DNA of 64,000 nucleotides from Acanthosepion pharaonis (taxonomy: Eukaryota; Mollusca; Cephalopoda; Sepiida; Sepiidae): the NCBI GenBank assembly GCA_903632075.3, contig CAHIKZ030002633.1, positions 2,037,001 through 2,101,000 of the forward strand. Reading direction: 5' to 3'. Both the position numbers and the translations under genes were made by a program. The notes under the pieces are model-generated. The model was not told the origin of the DNA, made no database searches, and saw nothing but the letters and a program-made list of their open reading frames with translations. Of this stretch, positions 51,365 to 62,264 are shown one piece after another. Every line of letters starts with the position of its first letter. Position 1 is the stretch's first letter.

Positions 51365-52700
51365 TTGTCTATCAAGCTTTAGAATGGTGAAGCTCGTGGT
51401 GTGGCTTTAGATATTGCAAAGGTGTTTGACAGAGTTTGGCATGCTGGCCTTCTTCACAAGCTCAAGGATTATAATGTCTCTGGCCGAATATTTGACTTAA
51501 TCCAGTCAATCTTAATGAATCAAGTAATGAAAATCCTTAGACCTACATTGTTTCTTATCTTCATCAAAGACCTTCCTGATGTCATCAGTTTCCAAACAGG
51601 TATTTATGCTGATGACACAACTATTTACTCAACTCTAAGTAGAAAGTCTGATAGGTTTGACAAAGTAAAAATGACAACTGCTCTCAAAAATGAGTGCCAA
51701 TCAGTTGTTAATTTGGGCAAGAAATACCTTGTAAATTTTAATACCTTCAAGGTGAAACTGTTATCGTCTAATCATCATAGAGAACCATTTTGCCCTCCAT
51801 CAACATGGCTGATGCTAACCTCCAGGAGAGCAATTAATTGCACCTTCTTGGTCTAACATTTTCTACTCATATGAAGTGGAGTATTTATATTGAATCAATT
51901 GTTTGGCCTGTTACTGGGAAAGTTGGTTCACTGTGTTGTGCCAGACAATTTTTCCTGTCAGAATCTATTTTGCACATTTATAAATCTACCATTCATCTCA
52001 GCATTGAATATTGCTGCCATATCTGGTCTGGTACTCTGGTTATATATCACAAAATTCTTGATACATTCCAAAGAAGGGGCTTAATGTAATCAGTCCTGAC
52101 CTGTCATCTTGAATTCAGTCATTTTCCCACCTCTGTGATATGACTTTCCTCTGTCTTTTCTATAAATATTGTCATGGTAATTGTTCTAATGAGCTCTCTT
52201 CCTTGGTACCTCTACTACATGAATTTAAGAATACTACTAGTGTAGTATCATATATAAATTAGATAAATTAGATAAAGTAGTATCATATATAAATTAGATA
52301 GAACAACTGGTGAACATAGGGTGGCTATGCCTGGCAAACCTGGTTGCTATTCAGGACACAGAAAACTGTTCTGTGACTACTACTAGCCAGCAAGATATGC
52401 AAAACATAACAACTAGATTGGTAACTAAGTCTCATCATTTTACTGTTGAAATAGCAAGATTTCTATTCTAATAGTTTCTTTTCTTGCACTTATCACTTGT
52501 TGAAATCACTTCTATTTTTTTTTTACTTTGCCACCACCTATAAACTTGAAGGATTTAAATGCAAAATCAGTTGCAATCTTCTGTCTTCATAATCCCTGTA
52601 TTTATTGTCTTTTCACCTCATTAAAACTTTCTGAATCTCTTCCACACTCAGAAACCCCTTCATGTTAGTGGCATTATCACCTTGCTGTGGATGAAATTAT
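51365..52700 (+). pseudogene. CR1/jockey-like LINE reverse transcriptase, decayed
   Basis: Frames read ALDIAKVFDRVWHAGLLHKLK (RT block A), a deletion, then LRPTLFLIFIKDLPDVIS and TGIYADDTTIYSTLS (YADD catalytic motif). Next come LLGLTFSTHMKWSIYIESI, YKSTIHLSIEYCCHIWSGTL and, after a short AT insertion at 52230-52390, TTRLVTKSHHFTVEIARF. The GVPQGSVLSP-type block is deleted. It ends less than 300 bases upstream of VTA1 exon 1, in the same orientation. Confidence 0.75.
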
Positions 52701-52704
52701 AAAA

Positions 52705-52975
52705 AAATTGCAAGAATGCAATAATTTCTGAATATGGCAGCTGAGTGAAAAGTTACAAGACAGTGTATGACAATCGTTGTCTAGTCACGGAAGAAGCATG
52801 TGGTTTACCATTATCCTGATGTAATATTATACACTCTTTTTTTTTATTTTAAAAAATTGATTCTTAACACTTTTGCTGATTTCTGACCTTAGTTTCATTA
52901 GGAGTGGTACTTGGTTCAAGAAGTCATTGGTTATGAGAGTTATCTCCCTTGATAACCAACTCTCCATTCACAACA
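52705..52975 (+). promoter_or_regulatory. VTA1 upstream region and 5' UTR
   Basis: No strong TATA near the start; a T-rich stretch at 52835-52850. No CpG-dense island is visible. Only position supports a promoter role. Confidence 0.3.
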
Positions 52976-52978
52976 AAC

Positions 52979-53087
52979 ATGGCGTATAGCGGCGTTGGTG
53001 TGCTACCATCTAACCTGAAGTCAATCCAACATTATTTAAAAACTGCTGATGAACACGACAAACGAGATAAAGTGATAGCTTATTATT
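52979..53087 (+). CDS. VTA1: VTA1/LIP5 exon 1
   Basis: The start context acaaacATGGc is a good Kozak match. 36 codons plus one base encode MAYSGVGVLPSNLKSIQHYL, KTADEHDKRD and VIAYY, closely matching the N-terminus of animal VTA1 (LxxQFKSIQHHLxTAxEHDKRDPVVAYYC). The donor GTAAG at 53088 splits a Cys codon (T/GT) completed by exon 2. VTA1/LIP5 is a cytosolic cofactor that binds ESCRT-III through its N-terminal MIT domains and stimulates the Vps4 ATPase in multivesicular-body sorting. Exon 1 holds the first MIT helix. Confidence 0.88.
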
Positions 53088-53089
53088 GT

Positions 53090-55600
53090 AAGAAATTCCT
53101 TTTGAATCATTTATTCAGCAACATTTTTTCTTTGGAAAATGTAATTTACAGATCGCTGTTTTTTCTATCAACAAACAAAAAGTTAAACCCACTTTTACAC
53201 TATCATTATTGTATTGTTTTTTTTTCTTTCTTTAAGTTTGGATACAATTTTGACATAGTTTTTTCAATTTAGGTTAATATTTTATAATTTGTTATGGAAA
53301 CAAAATGTCTTTTCAGATGTTTTAAATTATGAATTCACGTATATTTTATTAATTATAGTTTATTTCATTTCATTCATTTTTATTTGTCATACAAAAAAGT
53401 AACGCTTCGTAATTTTTTATTTATTTATTTAAAGACAAACAATAGGCGAAAATAAATATATTTGTTTGAATTCACAAACATATAAATCGTGCCAGTGCAA
53501 CATTAAAAAGTAAAGTTTTTATTTTTTGTATACATTTTCTTGGATTGCAATGATATCCCAACTGCCTTTGCTGCTACTGAGTGAAATTAGTAAGCACTAA
53601 AATAAAATTAAACTAAAACTAATTTGGTCAGTACTTATTTGCAACACTGTAAGGTGCAGTTTAAAAATAAAAATTGTGTAACTGCTTTTATTCGCTTTAT
53701 GTGAAAGGCGAAATGCTATAAACTTTTTTCAAGAAATTTATATTTTTTTCAATAATTAGTTTAGTAATACGCATTTAACTTTTTGTTGAAAACTTTAAAA
53801 CAAAAAAAAGCAATTATTAGCAGTAAAAAGTTAAATCGTTGTGCTGTTGTTATCCATGGTTTACATAGCCAATATTGTTTAAGTTTTATGGAAAATCCTA
53901 GTTTATTCATGTGAGAAAATAAACTTAAAAAATTTAATTAATCCCACACCTTTTCAAGTATTCCAGGTTATTCCATCAGGTGTAGACTACATCTAGTGCT
54001 AACGTTACTGTACATTAAAGTATTTGTTTAATTTTGGCACAAGGTCATAGGTATGGGGCACTCGGGTAGTAATGACCTATGAGACTACCTTAGTAACTAG
54101 CCATCATTATGTTCTTATTCATTTAGGAAGAATAGAAAAACTCGTTTTTTTAATAATCTTTTATAAATTGCCATTTTTGCCATGAGTTGGATTATTGTTA
54201 AAGAAAATGTTTTAAGCATTTATCAAACTTCTAAAATAAAACCTATAAATTGTGTCAGGTGCTTCAAAGATTAAGAATACATGGGAAGGTATGTAGAATA
54301 ATCATAGTGTTCTTGTAAAAATGTTGGAATTGTTGTCTGGAAGTTATGAGTTCACCAGAGCTCAAAGCGCATTAACTCAATTAACAAAGCAGAGTAACAA
54401 CACAAAGAGAAAAGTGAAAATTACAAGGAAAGATTCCAGACATGACAAAAGCCGAGAACAATATACCCAACTTGGGGTGGGGAGAGGTTCTATGAAAATT
54501 ACAGGATTTGATAGCCATCTGAGGAAAATAGAATACAGTATCTGAAATATTGTGATAAGAATTGAAGAAGGCAAGAAGAGAATCCTCATCATATCTATAT
54601 TAACTTGAAGGTGGACTGCAAATCAGTATGATTGCTCATTTCTGAGCATACCCCACCAGACCTATTTTTGTTTCTTCAACACCCACAGAATCAACTTGTG
54701 GTTGATACTGCAACTCTGCTGAAAAGAGAATACAGTGCTCGTAATGTGAAAGGAACAAACAATAAAGATACAAATTTGAAAGAATCCTTGTATAATAAAA
54801 TTATTATAGTTTAGAAAATAGCAATAAAGCATGTGATGAAAACTGTTACCCAATTAAAAAGAACATTCAATGTTACTGTGAATATTTGAACCTTTAGATA
54901 ATGCCATGTATATTATTGTTGTGATTTTTTACAATACTACATATGCTTTATTGTTGTAAATAATATTAAATTTATGAAACTATAAAGAATGATGCTATGT
55001 TCTTGGTACTGGTTGGTTTGTTTTTTATCCTCATGGTGTCATGTTATACATTTTGCCTCATAATTATCCCCTCCCCACCATAAAAGAAGTTTACAAATCT
55101 AGGTAAAGCATAATATCACCAAGAACAGCTATGTTGCTATAGCTATTTACATTGCCTTAAATAAAACAGGAATGCATGTATGTGTTAGAGACAATACATG
55201 ACATGCTATAAGATGCATAGGACAGTAAAGGTATTAAAAACCCTCTCCCTCTTCCCACCAAACAACTCCTTGTTTAAATATTTTGGCTAAAATTATTTTC
55301 AAAATTGTAAGCAGTTGTGTTGATTATTTGACTATTTAGTAGCCATTTTTTTATTTGGATATCTGATGATTTCCACACAGTAATAACTGAAAAAAGCTAT
55401 TACATCTCTTGTCAGACATGATATAGGTTAGCATTCAAACACCTGATGTTATATATTTCCTTGAAATACTTGTTCTCTCTTCAGTAATGAAAATAGAAAG
55501 AAAATAAGACATTTCAATTAAGATTATTATTAGTAATATATGTCATCAAAATGAACAGATACAAGTGATTTCTGAAAAGCAAGGTACACATATTTACTAA
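53090..55600. other. VTA1 intron 1, first part
   Basis: No second gene recognised. A plus-strand frame at 54321-54545 (74 codons, Ser/Lys/Arg rich) has no domain and may be chance. Confidence 0.45.
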
Positions 55601-55604
55601 TCCA

Positions 55605-55930
55605 ACATGTTTATAGCTATTTATACTATTTATATTCAGACTATTGTCTTCATCTTTGTTGTTGATACCAGTGTTTTGGCCATTGTGCTCTTCAGCTGTC
55701 ATCAGGTGTATATCATTCTGGATAACCTACAGGGAATTCTGAACTGAACCATTTATTTAATCTATGTTCTCATTCCACTGCTCATTTCTAGGGATATTGT
55801 CTAGTTCTTATTTTTAGTACTGCTCAGTTATTGTTTGCCCATTTCTACTTAGTACACACTGTTCGACCCAGCAATTGAACTTGCAATTACTATGTTAACA
55901 AATTTGCAAACCAATGTTTAGGCTATTGTC
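55605..55930 (-). repeat. S1-type SINE in VTA1 intron 1
   Basis: The minus strand has the B box AAGTTCAATTGCTGGGTCG, AATAAATGGTTCAGTTCAG, GAATTCCCTGTAGGTTATCC, CTGATGA (55699-55705) and a CAAAAC variant of the GAAAC block (55673-55678). Part of its 3' region recurs inverted at 55975-56030. Confidence 0.55.
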
Positions 55931-56029
55931 CTGTAGGAACTAGGTGATATCTCTAGATATGGGCAGTAGAATGAGGTCTATTCTATAGATTAAATAAAGG
56001 GTTCAGTTCAGAATTCCCTGTAGGTTATC

Positions 56030-56475
56030 CAGATGCAGTAATATATTATTGCAAACATATTGCTGAAGCAACTCTTTTCAGTCAGGGAAGAAATTGATAG
56101 CAACTATGGTTTGGGTTGCTGCTCATTATTTCATAGAGCATTGTCAAACAATACAAATACTGTGAAACTTGACTGACCGAGGGAAGTTGTTCATCAAAGG
56201 AGATCAGGTCATGTAATAGTGTCATGACTATATCACTCAACTCACCTAACAAAAAGTGTGTCTTACTGCATCTACCTGACTTGACCTAAAGATTGTCATT
56301 GGTGCAAGAGTAGCTTGAAACCAAATTCTTTGAGAAGAGTATGTCCTTATAGACAGAAGGGAAAAGATCATCAACCTTGATGGCGACTGTGTGGAAAAGT
56401 CATATAGTAATCCTGGTAACATATGATGCACAATGTTTTATTTGTATAGTACCTTACATTTCAGCCATTCCTTGG
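56030..56475 (+). pseudogene. mariner-like transposase remnant
   Basis: The plus strand includes YYCKHIAEATLFS-like and LTDRGKLFIKGDQVM blocks, in which the NA-x-YYC and RG-KL-x-KGV-x-L-H-DNA motifs of mariner are just recognisable. The same remnant type appears at 62640-63190, including CCTGGTAACATA and GGACATTCCTTG-like ends. Confidence 0.45.
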
Positions 56476-56494
56476 ATTTATAGCTTAAGCGTCT

Positions 56495-56885
56495 CACTTT
56501 TTTACACCGGTTCCCTAAAGTTAAGCAATGTTGAGGCTGGTCAGTACCTAGATGGGTGACTGCTTGGGAATACCAGGTGCTGTAAGCTTGAATGTATGGG
56601 TGGTGTAATAGCTAGAAGCTCAGAATTGTTAATTGGAGAGCATAGTTTCAATTCTAATTGGGTTCGTTATATTCACTTATGTGCAAATACCCTTGGGAAA
56701 GGTATGAATCTGCCACTTCTCCCCCAGGTATGAGTTAATTAGTGAGATGTGTATCACTAAAGTCTTTATTATCTCACCCACCAAAAAAAAAAAAAAAAAA
56801 AAAATTGCATACAAACTATTTCAGTTTTGGTATTAAATAATCCATAGAGGTTGATATGCTGGTAAACAAAACCAACCAACCAACA
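56495..56885 (+). repeat. Composite 5S/tRNA SINE in VTA1 intron 1
   Basis: CCTAAAGTTAAGCAATGTTG, CTGGTCAGTACCTAGATGGG, GGGAATACCAGGTGCTGTAAGC (5S part), GGGTGGTGTAATAGC and GTTTCAATTCTAATTGGG (tRNA-like), CACTTATGTGCAAATACCC and a 22-base A run, then AATAATCCATAGAGGTTGATATGCTGG. It ends about 60 bases from exon 2. Confidence 0.65.
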
Positions 56886-56943
56886 AACCACCCAACCAAT
56901 TCTCACATTTTTAAAAATAACTTCACTTTTTTTTCTGTATAAG

Positions 56944-57038
56944 GTCGCCTCTATGCCCTGCAAAGAGCAATGGAGATTGATAAGAAATCTCCTGACTGTA
57001 GGACCTTTTTGATGTCTCTTATGGATGTGCAAGAACAG
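56944..57038 (+). CDS. VTA1: VTA1/LIP5 exon 2
   Basis: The acceptor ttttttctgtataag precedes GT completing the Cys codon. 31 codons follow: RLYALQRAMEIDKKSPDCRT and FLMSLMDVQEQ, then donor GTAAG at 57039 in phase 0. It aligns with human RLYAMQTGMKIDSKTPECRKFLSKLMDxLE. Exons 1 and 2 together give residues 1-68 of a protein of about 300 residues. The next exon (LKKQLGDNEAI-type in relatives) is not found before 64000, so the gene continues beyond the window. Confidence 0.88.
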
Positions 57039-57339
57039 GTAAGATCATTAATTATTCTTTCATCTCTGGTCTTATTGGCCCATTACAATTTTGGTACTTG
57101 TATATGTCCAACTCTTGCTTGTTTAAGCAAATTTTCTCCTTTGCTCACATCACAGCTTCAGATTCTTTGGTGAAGAATAATGGGGATTTGCACATTTTAT
57201 GAAAATATGTCAGTTCATAGAGTCTTTGAATCTTGGACTGGATAAATATTTGCAGGAATATTTGTTTTGAATATTGTATATATTTAACTGTAAGTCACAG
57301 TGAAAGCTTTACTGATTCTATAGCAGCTGCATATGATTA

Positions 57340-57535
57340 ACTTTCCACCTATGGGTTAAGTAGTAGGGCTTGTATCTGGAAAAATCATTGTTATTCTCAA
57401 AAATAGCTAATGCAAAATTTACTCACAAAAAAAAAAAAAAAAATTATTATTACAATCCAAAATATGTTTTGGCTTTAAATAACCCACAAAGGTTGATATG
57501 AGCCATAAAAAATACAAATCAATCAATCTTGCAAC
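57340..57535 (+). repeat. SINE tail fragment in VTA1 intron 2
   Basis: CCTATGGGTTAAGTAGTAGGGC and AATAACCCACAAAGGTTGATATG match the tail of the composite SINE; an 18-base A run lies between. Confidence 0.5.
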
Positions 57536-57539
57536 GTGG

Positions 57540-58130
57540 CTGTTATGATTAAAGTCTCTCAACCAAAATAAAGAATGATGTAATTAAGCAATAGGACCAT
57601 TGCCAAGATGTTAAATAGACTTGTACCAATACATCAATTATTCTGATGTGGAACAAGTTTAGCATCAAAACTATCCTAAGTTTGATGATCTATAAGAAAT
57701 ATCTTTACAAGCAACTTATTAAAAAAGAAAAAAATGGCAATGGGGCATTTAAAGAAGCCAAATAATTTTTGGCTGAAGTGAAAATTGAACTTTTTGGCTA
57801 CAACTCATCACATATGGAGAAAAGATGGATGAACTTTTGATTTTAAAAAAAGAGAAAATGAGAAGCACCACAAATCCTACAATAGATCATGGAAGTGGAG
57901 ATTTTATGATTTGGGGATATTTTTTTTTCATTCGTACTCAGTTCCTTCATGTGATTGCAGTAACCATGAATAGAGCAATGTATCTGTGAACATACAAAAT
58001 TAAAGAGTAAATTTTTCAAAGTATTTGACTTGATAGAGGAATATAAAAATAGTACAGTTTTAGAATTTAGTCTGACACCTATTGTGGCAACAATGTCTGA
58101 CACTGGTATATGATCTATGTTTGTAATTCA
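57540..58130 (+). pseudogene. Tc1-like transposase fragment
   Basis: KIELFGYNSSHIWRKDG-type sequence around 57785-57830 and a DFMIWGYFF block near 57905 resemble the WSDE-x-K-IELFG...VWRK and S-I-MVWGCF blocks of Tc1. Shifts are needed. Confidence 0.45.
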
Positions 58131-58239
58131 TTAAACAGTGATGAATTTGTAGATCCCAGAAATTCTAGCTAAACAGCTTGTTCTCAATTTTTATCATTAA
58201 AATAGAAATATGTTTAATATTTTGTTTAATAATTATGTT

Positions 58240-58710
58240 CTCATTGGTATGAGAATCTCTGATTAGGGAACTCCAGCAACCAGGCTCTGCAACTGGTCAT
58301 AGAAGTGCTCCTTTTCTGTGTTAGAATGACTGACTTGCAGCACATAGAGAGAAACATGATAACAGTCCTGCTCACAATCAATCTCAATAGTAGGGTTCCA
58401 TCAGAGATCCATTGGACATCAAGGACCTTCACCACCATTTTTCAGACAGCAGAATACTGGCACCACCTTGTCCATCCTTGTTTCCACACCAGAAGAACTT
58501 ATAGTGGGGCTCTTGCCTTTCAGAAGACGGGTCTGATTGGCCTCCAGTCCTCTCAACCATCTATGCTCCTGAACAGAAACATATCTACTCTCCTCCTAGT
58601 GGTGGTTTCCATCACCTCACTGCTTCTTCTTTTCAGGGTACCCACATTAAGTGAGGCAACCCTGAACTTGGTTGGTTGGTTGCTGGATTTGCCATGATAG
58701 ACCCCCCCTC
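58240..58710 (-). pseudogene. LINE endonuclease domain fragment
   Basis: The minus strand reads FRVASLNVGTLKRRSSEVME, TRRRVDMF and further KVLDVQWISDGTLLLRLI. This is the AxxNVxTLxGR start and following blocks of the apurinic-type endonuclease of RTE-like LINEs, with a stop and shifts. Orientation is opposite to the RT fragment at 59380. Confidence 0.6.
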
Positions 58711-58714
58711 CCTC

Positions 58715-59035
58715 TGCAGCCAAGAGTCAGCTACTGGAACTATTACCAGTACTACCTATCATTGATTTTGTAAGAGAACTAGCTATAATATTATTGCTTT
58801 CAAAGTTTTCATGGGATTGCTTGTCCTAGTAATCATCCCAAATCAAATCTTTGCAATATTTGAGAAATCCTCCATTTATACACCTGGGTTGTGTGCCTCA
58901 CTGTTGTCCACATGGAGTGGATTATCTGCTAAACCAAGAGTTATTTCAAGGTTTATTCCTCTAAATCTGTTGTTTTCAGGAACTAAACAGGGGCACCACG
59001 GGTAGGACAATTATATTTCACTATAAAATGTACTT
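58715..59035. other. No recognisable gene
   Basis: Spacer in VTA1 intron 2 with no supported feature. Confidence 0.4.
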
Positions 59036-59039
59036 TTTT

Positions 59040-59235
59040 ATTTTTCTTAACACCTTTGTGTTTGACTCCAGTGAGTCTGGGGTGGACAAATATTTGCTCA
59101 TAGCTTTGACCCTAACAGGTGCTACCAGCCTGGCTCAGAGTGGACCTGGGAACAACAGCAATTAAGATGCGGTTCCACACTCCTCAAGCCTTGCTGCTGG
59201 ATGTAATTTATTGTCATACCCAGGACATATCCTAT
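59040..59235 (+). repeat. Dispersed repeat B, plus copy
   Basis: TTTGACTCCAGTGAGTCTGG, GGTGCTACCAGCC and GGGAACAACAGCAATTAAG, with a single minisatellite-like TTATTGTCATACCCAGGAC. Confidence 0.6.
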
Positions 59236-59379
59236 ATTGCAAAAGCTTCTGCAAGTTGGTCCTGGATGTCAGTTATAATTGGCAAGGAGTGTGCATTGCA
59301 ACATCACCTGCTAGTTTGCAACTTTAAAGTTTCTATACCAAAACTCAGGAAGCACAAGTTCAAACCATGACTTGAAACT

Positions 59380-61345
59380 GGAGGCTTCGCGATCCGACTA
59401 TTGCAAATGAGTTCCAAACAGTCTACAGTACTTAATTGGAGACCTTGCAGACTGTACCAAATGTGGAAGACATCTGGTCAAAGCTAAAGACACCATTGCT
59501 GGAGGCAGCTGGTGAGGTATGTGGCACCTCCAAGAACCATCAGTGGAAACTGGAGACCAGGTGGTGGAATGGCCAAGTTGATGATACTAAGAAAAGGTCA
59601 CACTACAGGACCTACAAGGCTCTCATGAGGCAGAGTTTTGTTGCTAAAGTGAAACTGAACATTATAGCAGGTTGCTAAATGTTGAGTTTGACTGGCCTAG
59701 TCATACGCTCCCTGAAGTTGCACCAGTTGCTGGTCCTCCTCCATTTCCATTTTTAACATCAGCACTGATTGATATAGTGGTCAAGAAGGTGAAGTATGGA
59801 AAGGCATCTGGCCCATCTGATGTTGTTGCTGAAATGCTTAAAACATCTGGTGATAAAGGCATTGAAATGCTTAGGTTATATATGGAATCGGTTTTCAGTA
59901 GTGGGGTGATCCCAAGTGGGAGGAGAGCTTCATTTTCCACTTCTACAAGGGCAAGGGTGATGCCTTGGACAGAGGCAACTACAGAGGCCTCAATCTCACT
60001 GATCAAGTAATGAAACTGCTGGAATGTATGTTTGACTCTGACATCAAATAAATGGTCAACATTGATGAAATGCAGTATGTTTTTGTGCCAGGGAGAGCAA
60101 CATAGACGCAATTTCCATTGTATGTCAGCTGCAGGAGAAATTCATCGCTGATGTGAAACCTCTCGTCTTTGCCTTTGTGGATCTGGAGAAGGCATTTGAT
60201 GGTGTTCCAAGAAAAGTGATCTAGAGGGCCATGAGAAACCTTGGAGTTGTGGATTGGACTATTCATGTGGTTTAGGGCATGTACTGCAATGCCTGGAGTT
60301 AGAGTTTATAGCCAGTATAGCAGGGAGTTTGATGTTGGTGTTCATCAAGGCTTAGTCTTGAGTCCACGGCTCTTCATTCTCATGTTAGAGGCACTCTCTC
60401 TCTCTCTCTGCACTGGAGTACCATGGAAACTTCTATATGCTGATGACCTTGTATTAATCGCTGACACTGGATTAATGTGTTGTCAGGATGAAAACCTGGA
60501 AGATGGGCATGGAGAGCAAGGGACTCTGTGTCAACATGAAAAAGACCAAGTTTATGATTTCTGGTGTTGACCTGGATGAGTTGCAGGAATCTGTGCTGTC
60601 TGCTGCAGTGGAGTGAGTATGAATTCTATCTTGTGCTCCAAATGCAACACCTGGGTGCACAAGAAATGCAGTGGCATCACTGGTAGGCTAACAGAACTAC
60701 CAGATAACATCTGCCCTAGATGTGGTGAAGTGTGCACTGTTGATGGCAGGCCCACTGCCCAAGTCACTTTGGAGGGTTCAAAAATGGATATTGAGCCCTG
60801 TTTCTGTTATGTTGGGGATATACTTTGTGCAGGTGGATGTTGTGAGCTCGCCATTATAACCAGGTGCTCTGTGGCTTGGGGGAAATCCAAAAAGCTCCTA
60901 CCCATTTTCACATACAAACATGTATCATTGAGAATTCATGGCAAATTGTTCTCTGCATGTGTGTGAACTGCACTGATCCCTGGCAATGAGACTTGGGCAC
61001 CAAATGTGTTGGTTTGTGGCAGCTCTGCCACAATGACTGCTCAATGATTTGCTGGATCTATGGCATCAGCAAGCCTCAGTATGAAACACCCCTCATCCAA
61101 ATTGTTAAGGCTCGGTATTGAGGATATGACATCAGTACTACACACTCATCATCTTAGATGGTTTGTTAATGCCCAACAAGCTTCATCATGCATTAGGACT
61201 GTCTTGGAGTTCAGGGTTCCTGATCACAGAGACCGAGGTAGAACTAAGAAGACGTGGAAGGACTGCATTGGGAGGGATGTTTGGGAGTGTGGCCTTGCAC
61301 ACGTTAGCCCACTTGACAGAGATGTTTGAAAAGGAGGAGTAAAGA
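59380..61345 (+). pseudogene. RTE-like LINE ORF2 with embedded zinc-finger segment, decayed
   Basis: Successive frames read PNVEDIWSKLKTPLLEAAGEVCG, LLNVEFDWPSHTLPEVAP, VKYGKASGPSDVVAEMLK, FVDLEKAFDGVPRKVI (RT block with catalytic Asp), GVHQGLVLSPRLFILMLEAL, LLYADDLVLIADTG (YADD), SILCSKCNTWVHKKCSG and CPRCGE (C-x2-C-x4-H-x3-C...C-x2-C, PHD-like), FCYVGDILCAGG and GRTKKTWKDCIGRDV. All order and spacing fit a single element; frameshifts and stops occur at about 59670, 60010, 60220 and 60570. It sits in VTA1 intron 2. Confidence 0.78.
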
Positions 61346-61349
61346 CTAG

Positions 61350-61965
61350 CTGACTGCTGCCTATCTCAGTCACTGGGAAACCTGCAGCAGTTTTAATCAA
61401 AGCTCTGGATCTTGACTTTGACTTGACTGATTGGTACTTTTCTACTAAATAATCTATAACTGCTTGTCTTAGAAATATCTGATTTTGACTTGAAAGAAAA
61501 AACATTATTCTAATTTCTAATAAAATCAAGCTTGTAGATAATCTTTTCCACTTTCCAAATTTAATTGATTTCTTAGAACTGGCTGTGTGACACTATGATA
61601 GGGACACTAATGTAGAAGAAGGTGTCATTTTTATTTCCATCTTGTTTTCTGTCTTATGGCTGGTGGATAAAATCTTTGAAGTTGGGTCTTCTAAGTGGCA
61701 TCCATTTGACTGAAAGGGAACAAGCGAATAAATAAATAAATAAAAGAAAGCCTGACATTGAGAATTTCCAGTTATAGTTGGGATTGAGGTAGTCAGTTCT
61801 GGTTTGCATTTGTCAGGGTACAAACTGTCCCTAAGGTAGATCTGATGCAACCTGTTATGTTGTCAGCTATGCATCATGATGTTGAGATGAGCAGAAAATT
61901 GGTAGGAGGAAGAGTCAAAGGGGAAAGCCATTCTATTAGTCTGAGATAAGAGAAGCCCCGAATAA
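61350..61965. other. No recognisable gene
   Basis: Spacer with a short AATA run near 61725-61744. Confidence 0.4.
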
Positions 61966-61969
61966 AAAC

Positions 61970-62165
61970 ACCTAAATATATTGGAAAGCGGGTTTGAGTT
62001 TTTGTTTCTCAATGTGGTATTTGTTTTCATCTTTTGTTCCCATGTGATCTTGCAGCAGGCCTTTCCCAGTTTTTAGTGTGCACTGATACAAATGAGAATG
62101 GAGATGCAATGTGGCCTACTCCTGGTTGATCAGTTGAAAGCTTGTTCAGGGTTTTGTTATATATT
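61970..62165 (+). repeat. Dispersed repeat F, copy 2
   Basis: ATTGGAAAGCGGGTTTGAG, ATGTGGTATTTGTTTTCATC, CCTTTCCCAGTTTTTAGTG and GATGCAATGTGGCC parallel 34180-34310. Confidence 0.5.
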
Positions 62166-62264
62166 TACAGCTGATGAGATTCTTATGAGAAATATCTTTG
62201 TTCTGAGTAAAAGCAAAATATATATAATGATTTAATTTAATAAGAAGAGATGCTTTCTTTCTTT

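Noticed and set aside
54321..54545. 74-codon frame in VTA1 intron 1 as an extra exon
   Set aside because: It does not resemble any part of VTA1 and lacks convincing splice sites in a compatible phase.
56510..56590. Genuine 5S rRNA gene
   Set aside because: Only the 3' half of 5S is present and it runs directly into a tRNA-like SINE body.
58305..58697. 130-codon plus-strand frame
   Set aside because: It is antisense to a recognisable LINE endonuclease fragment on the minus strand.
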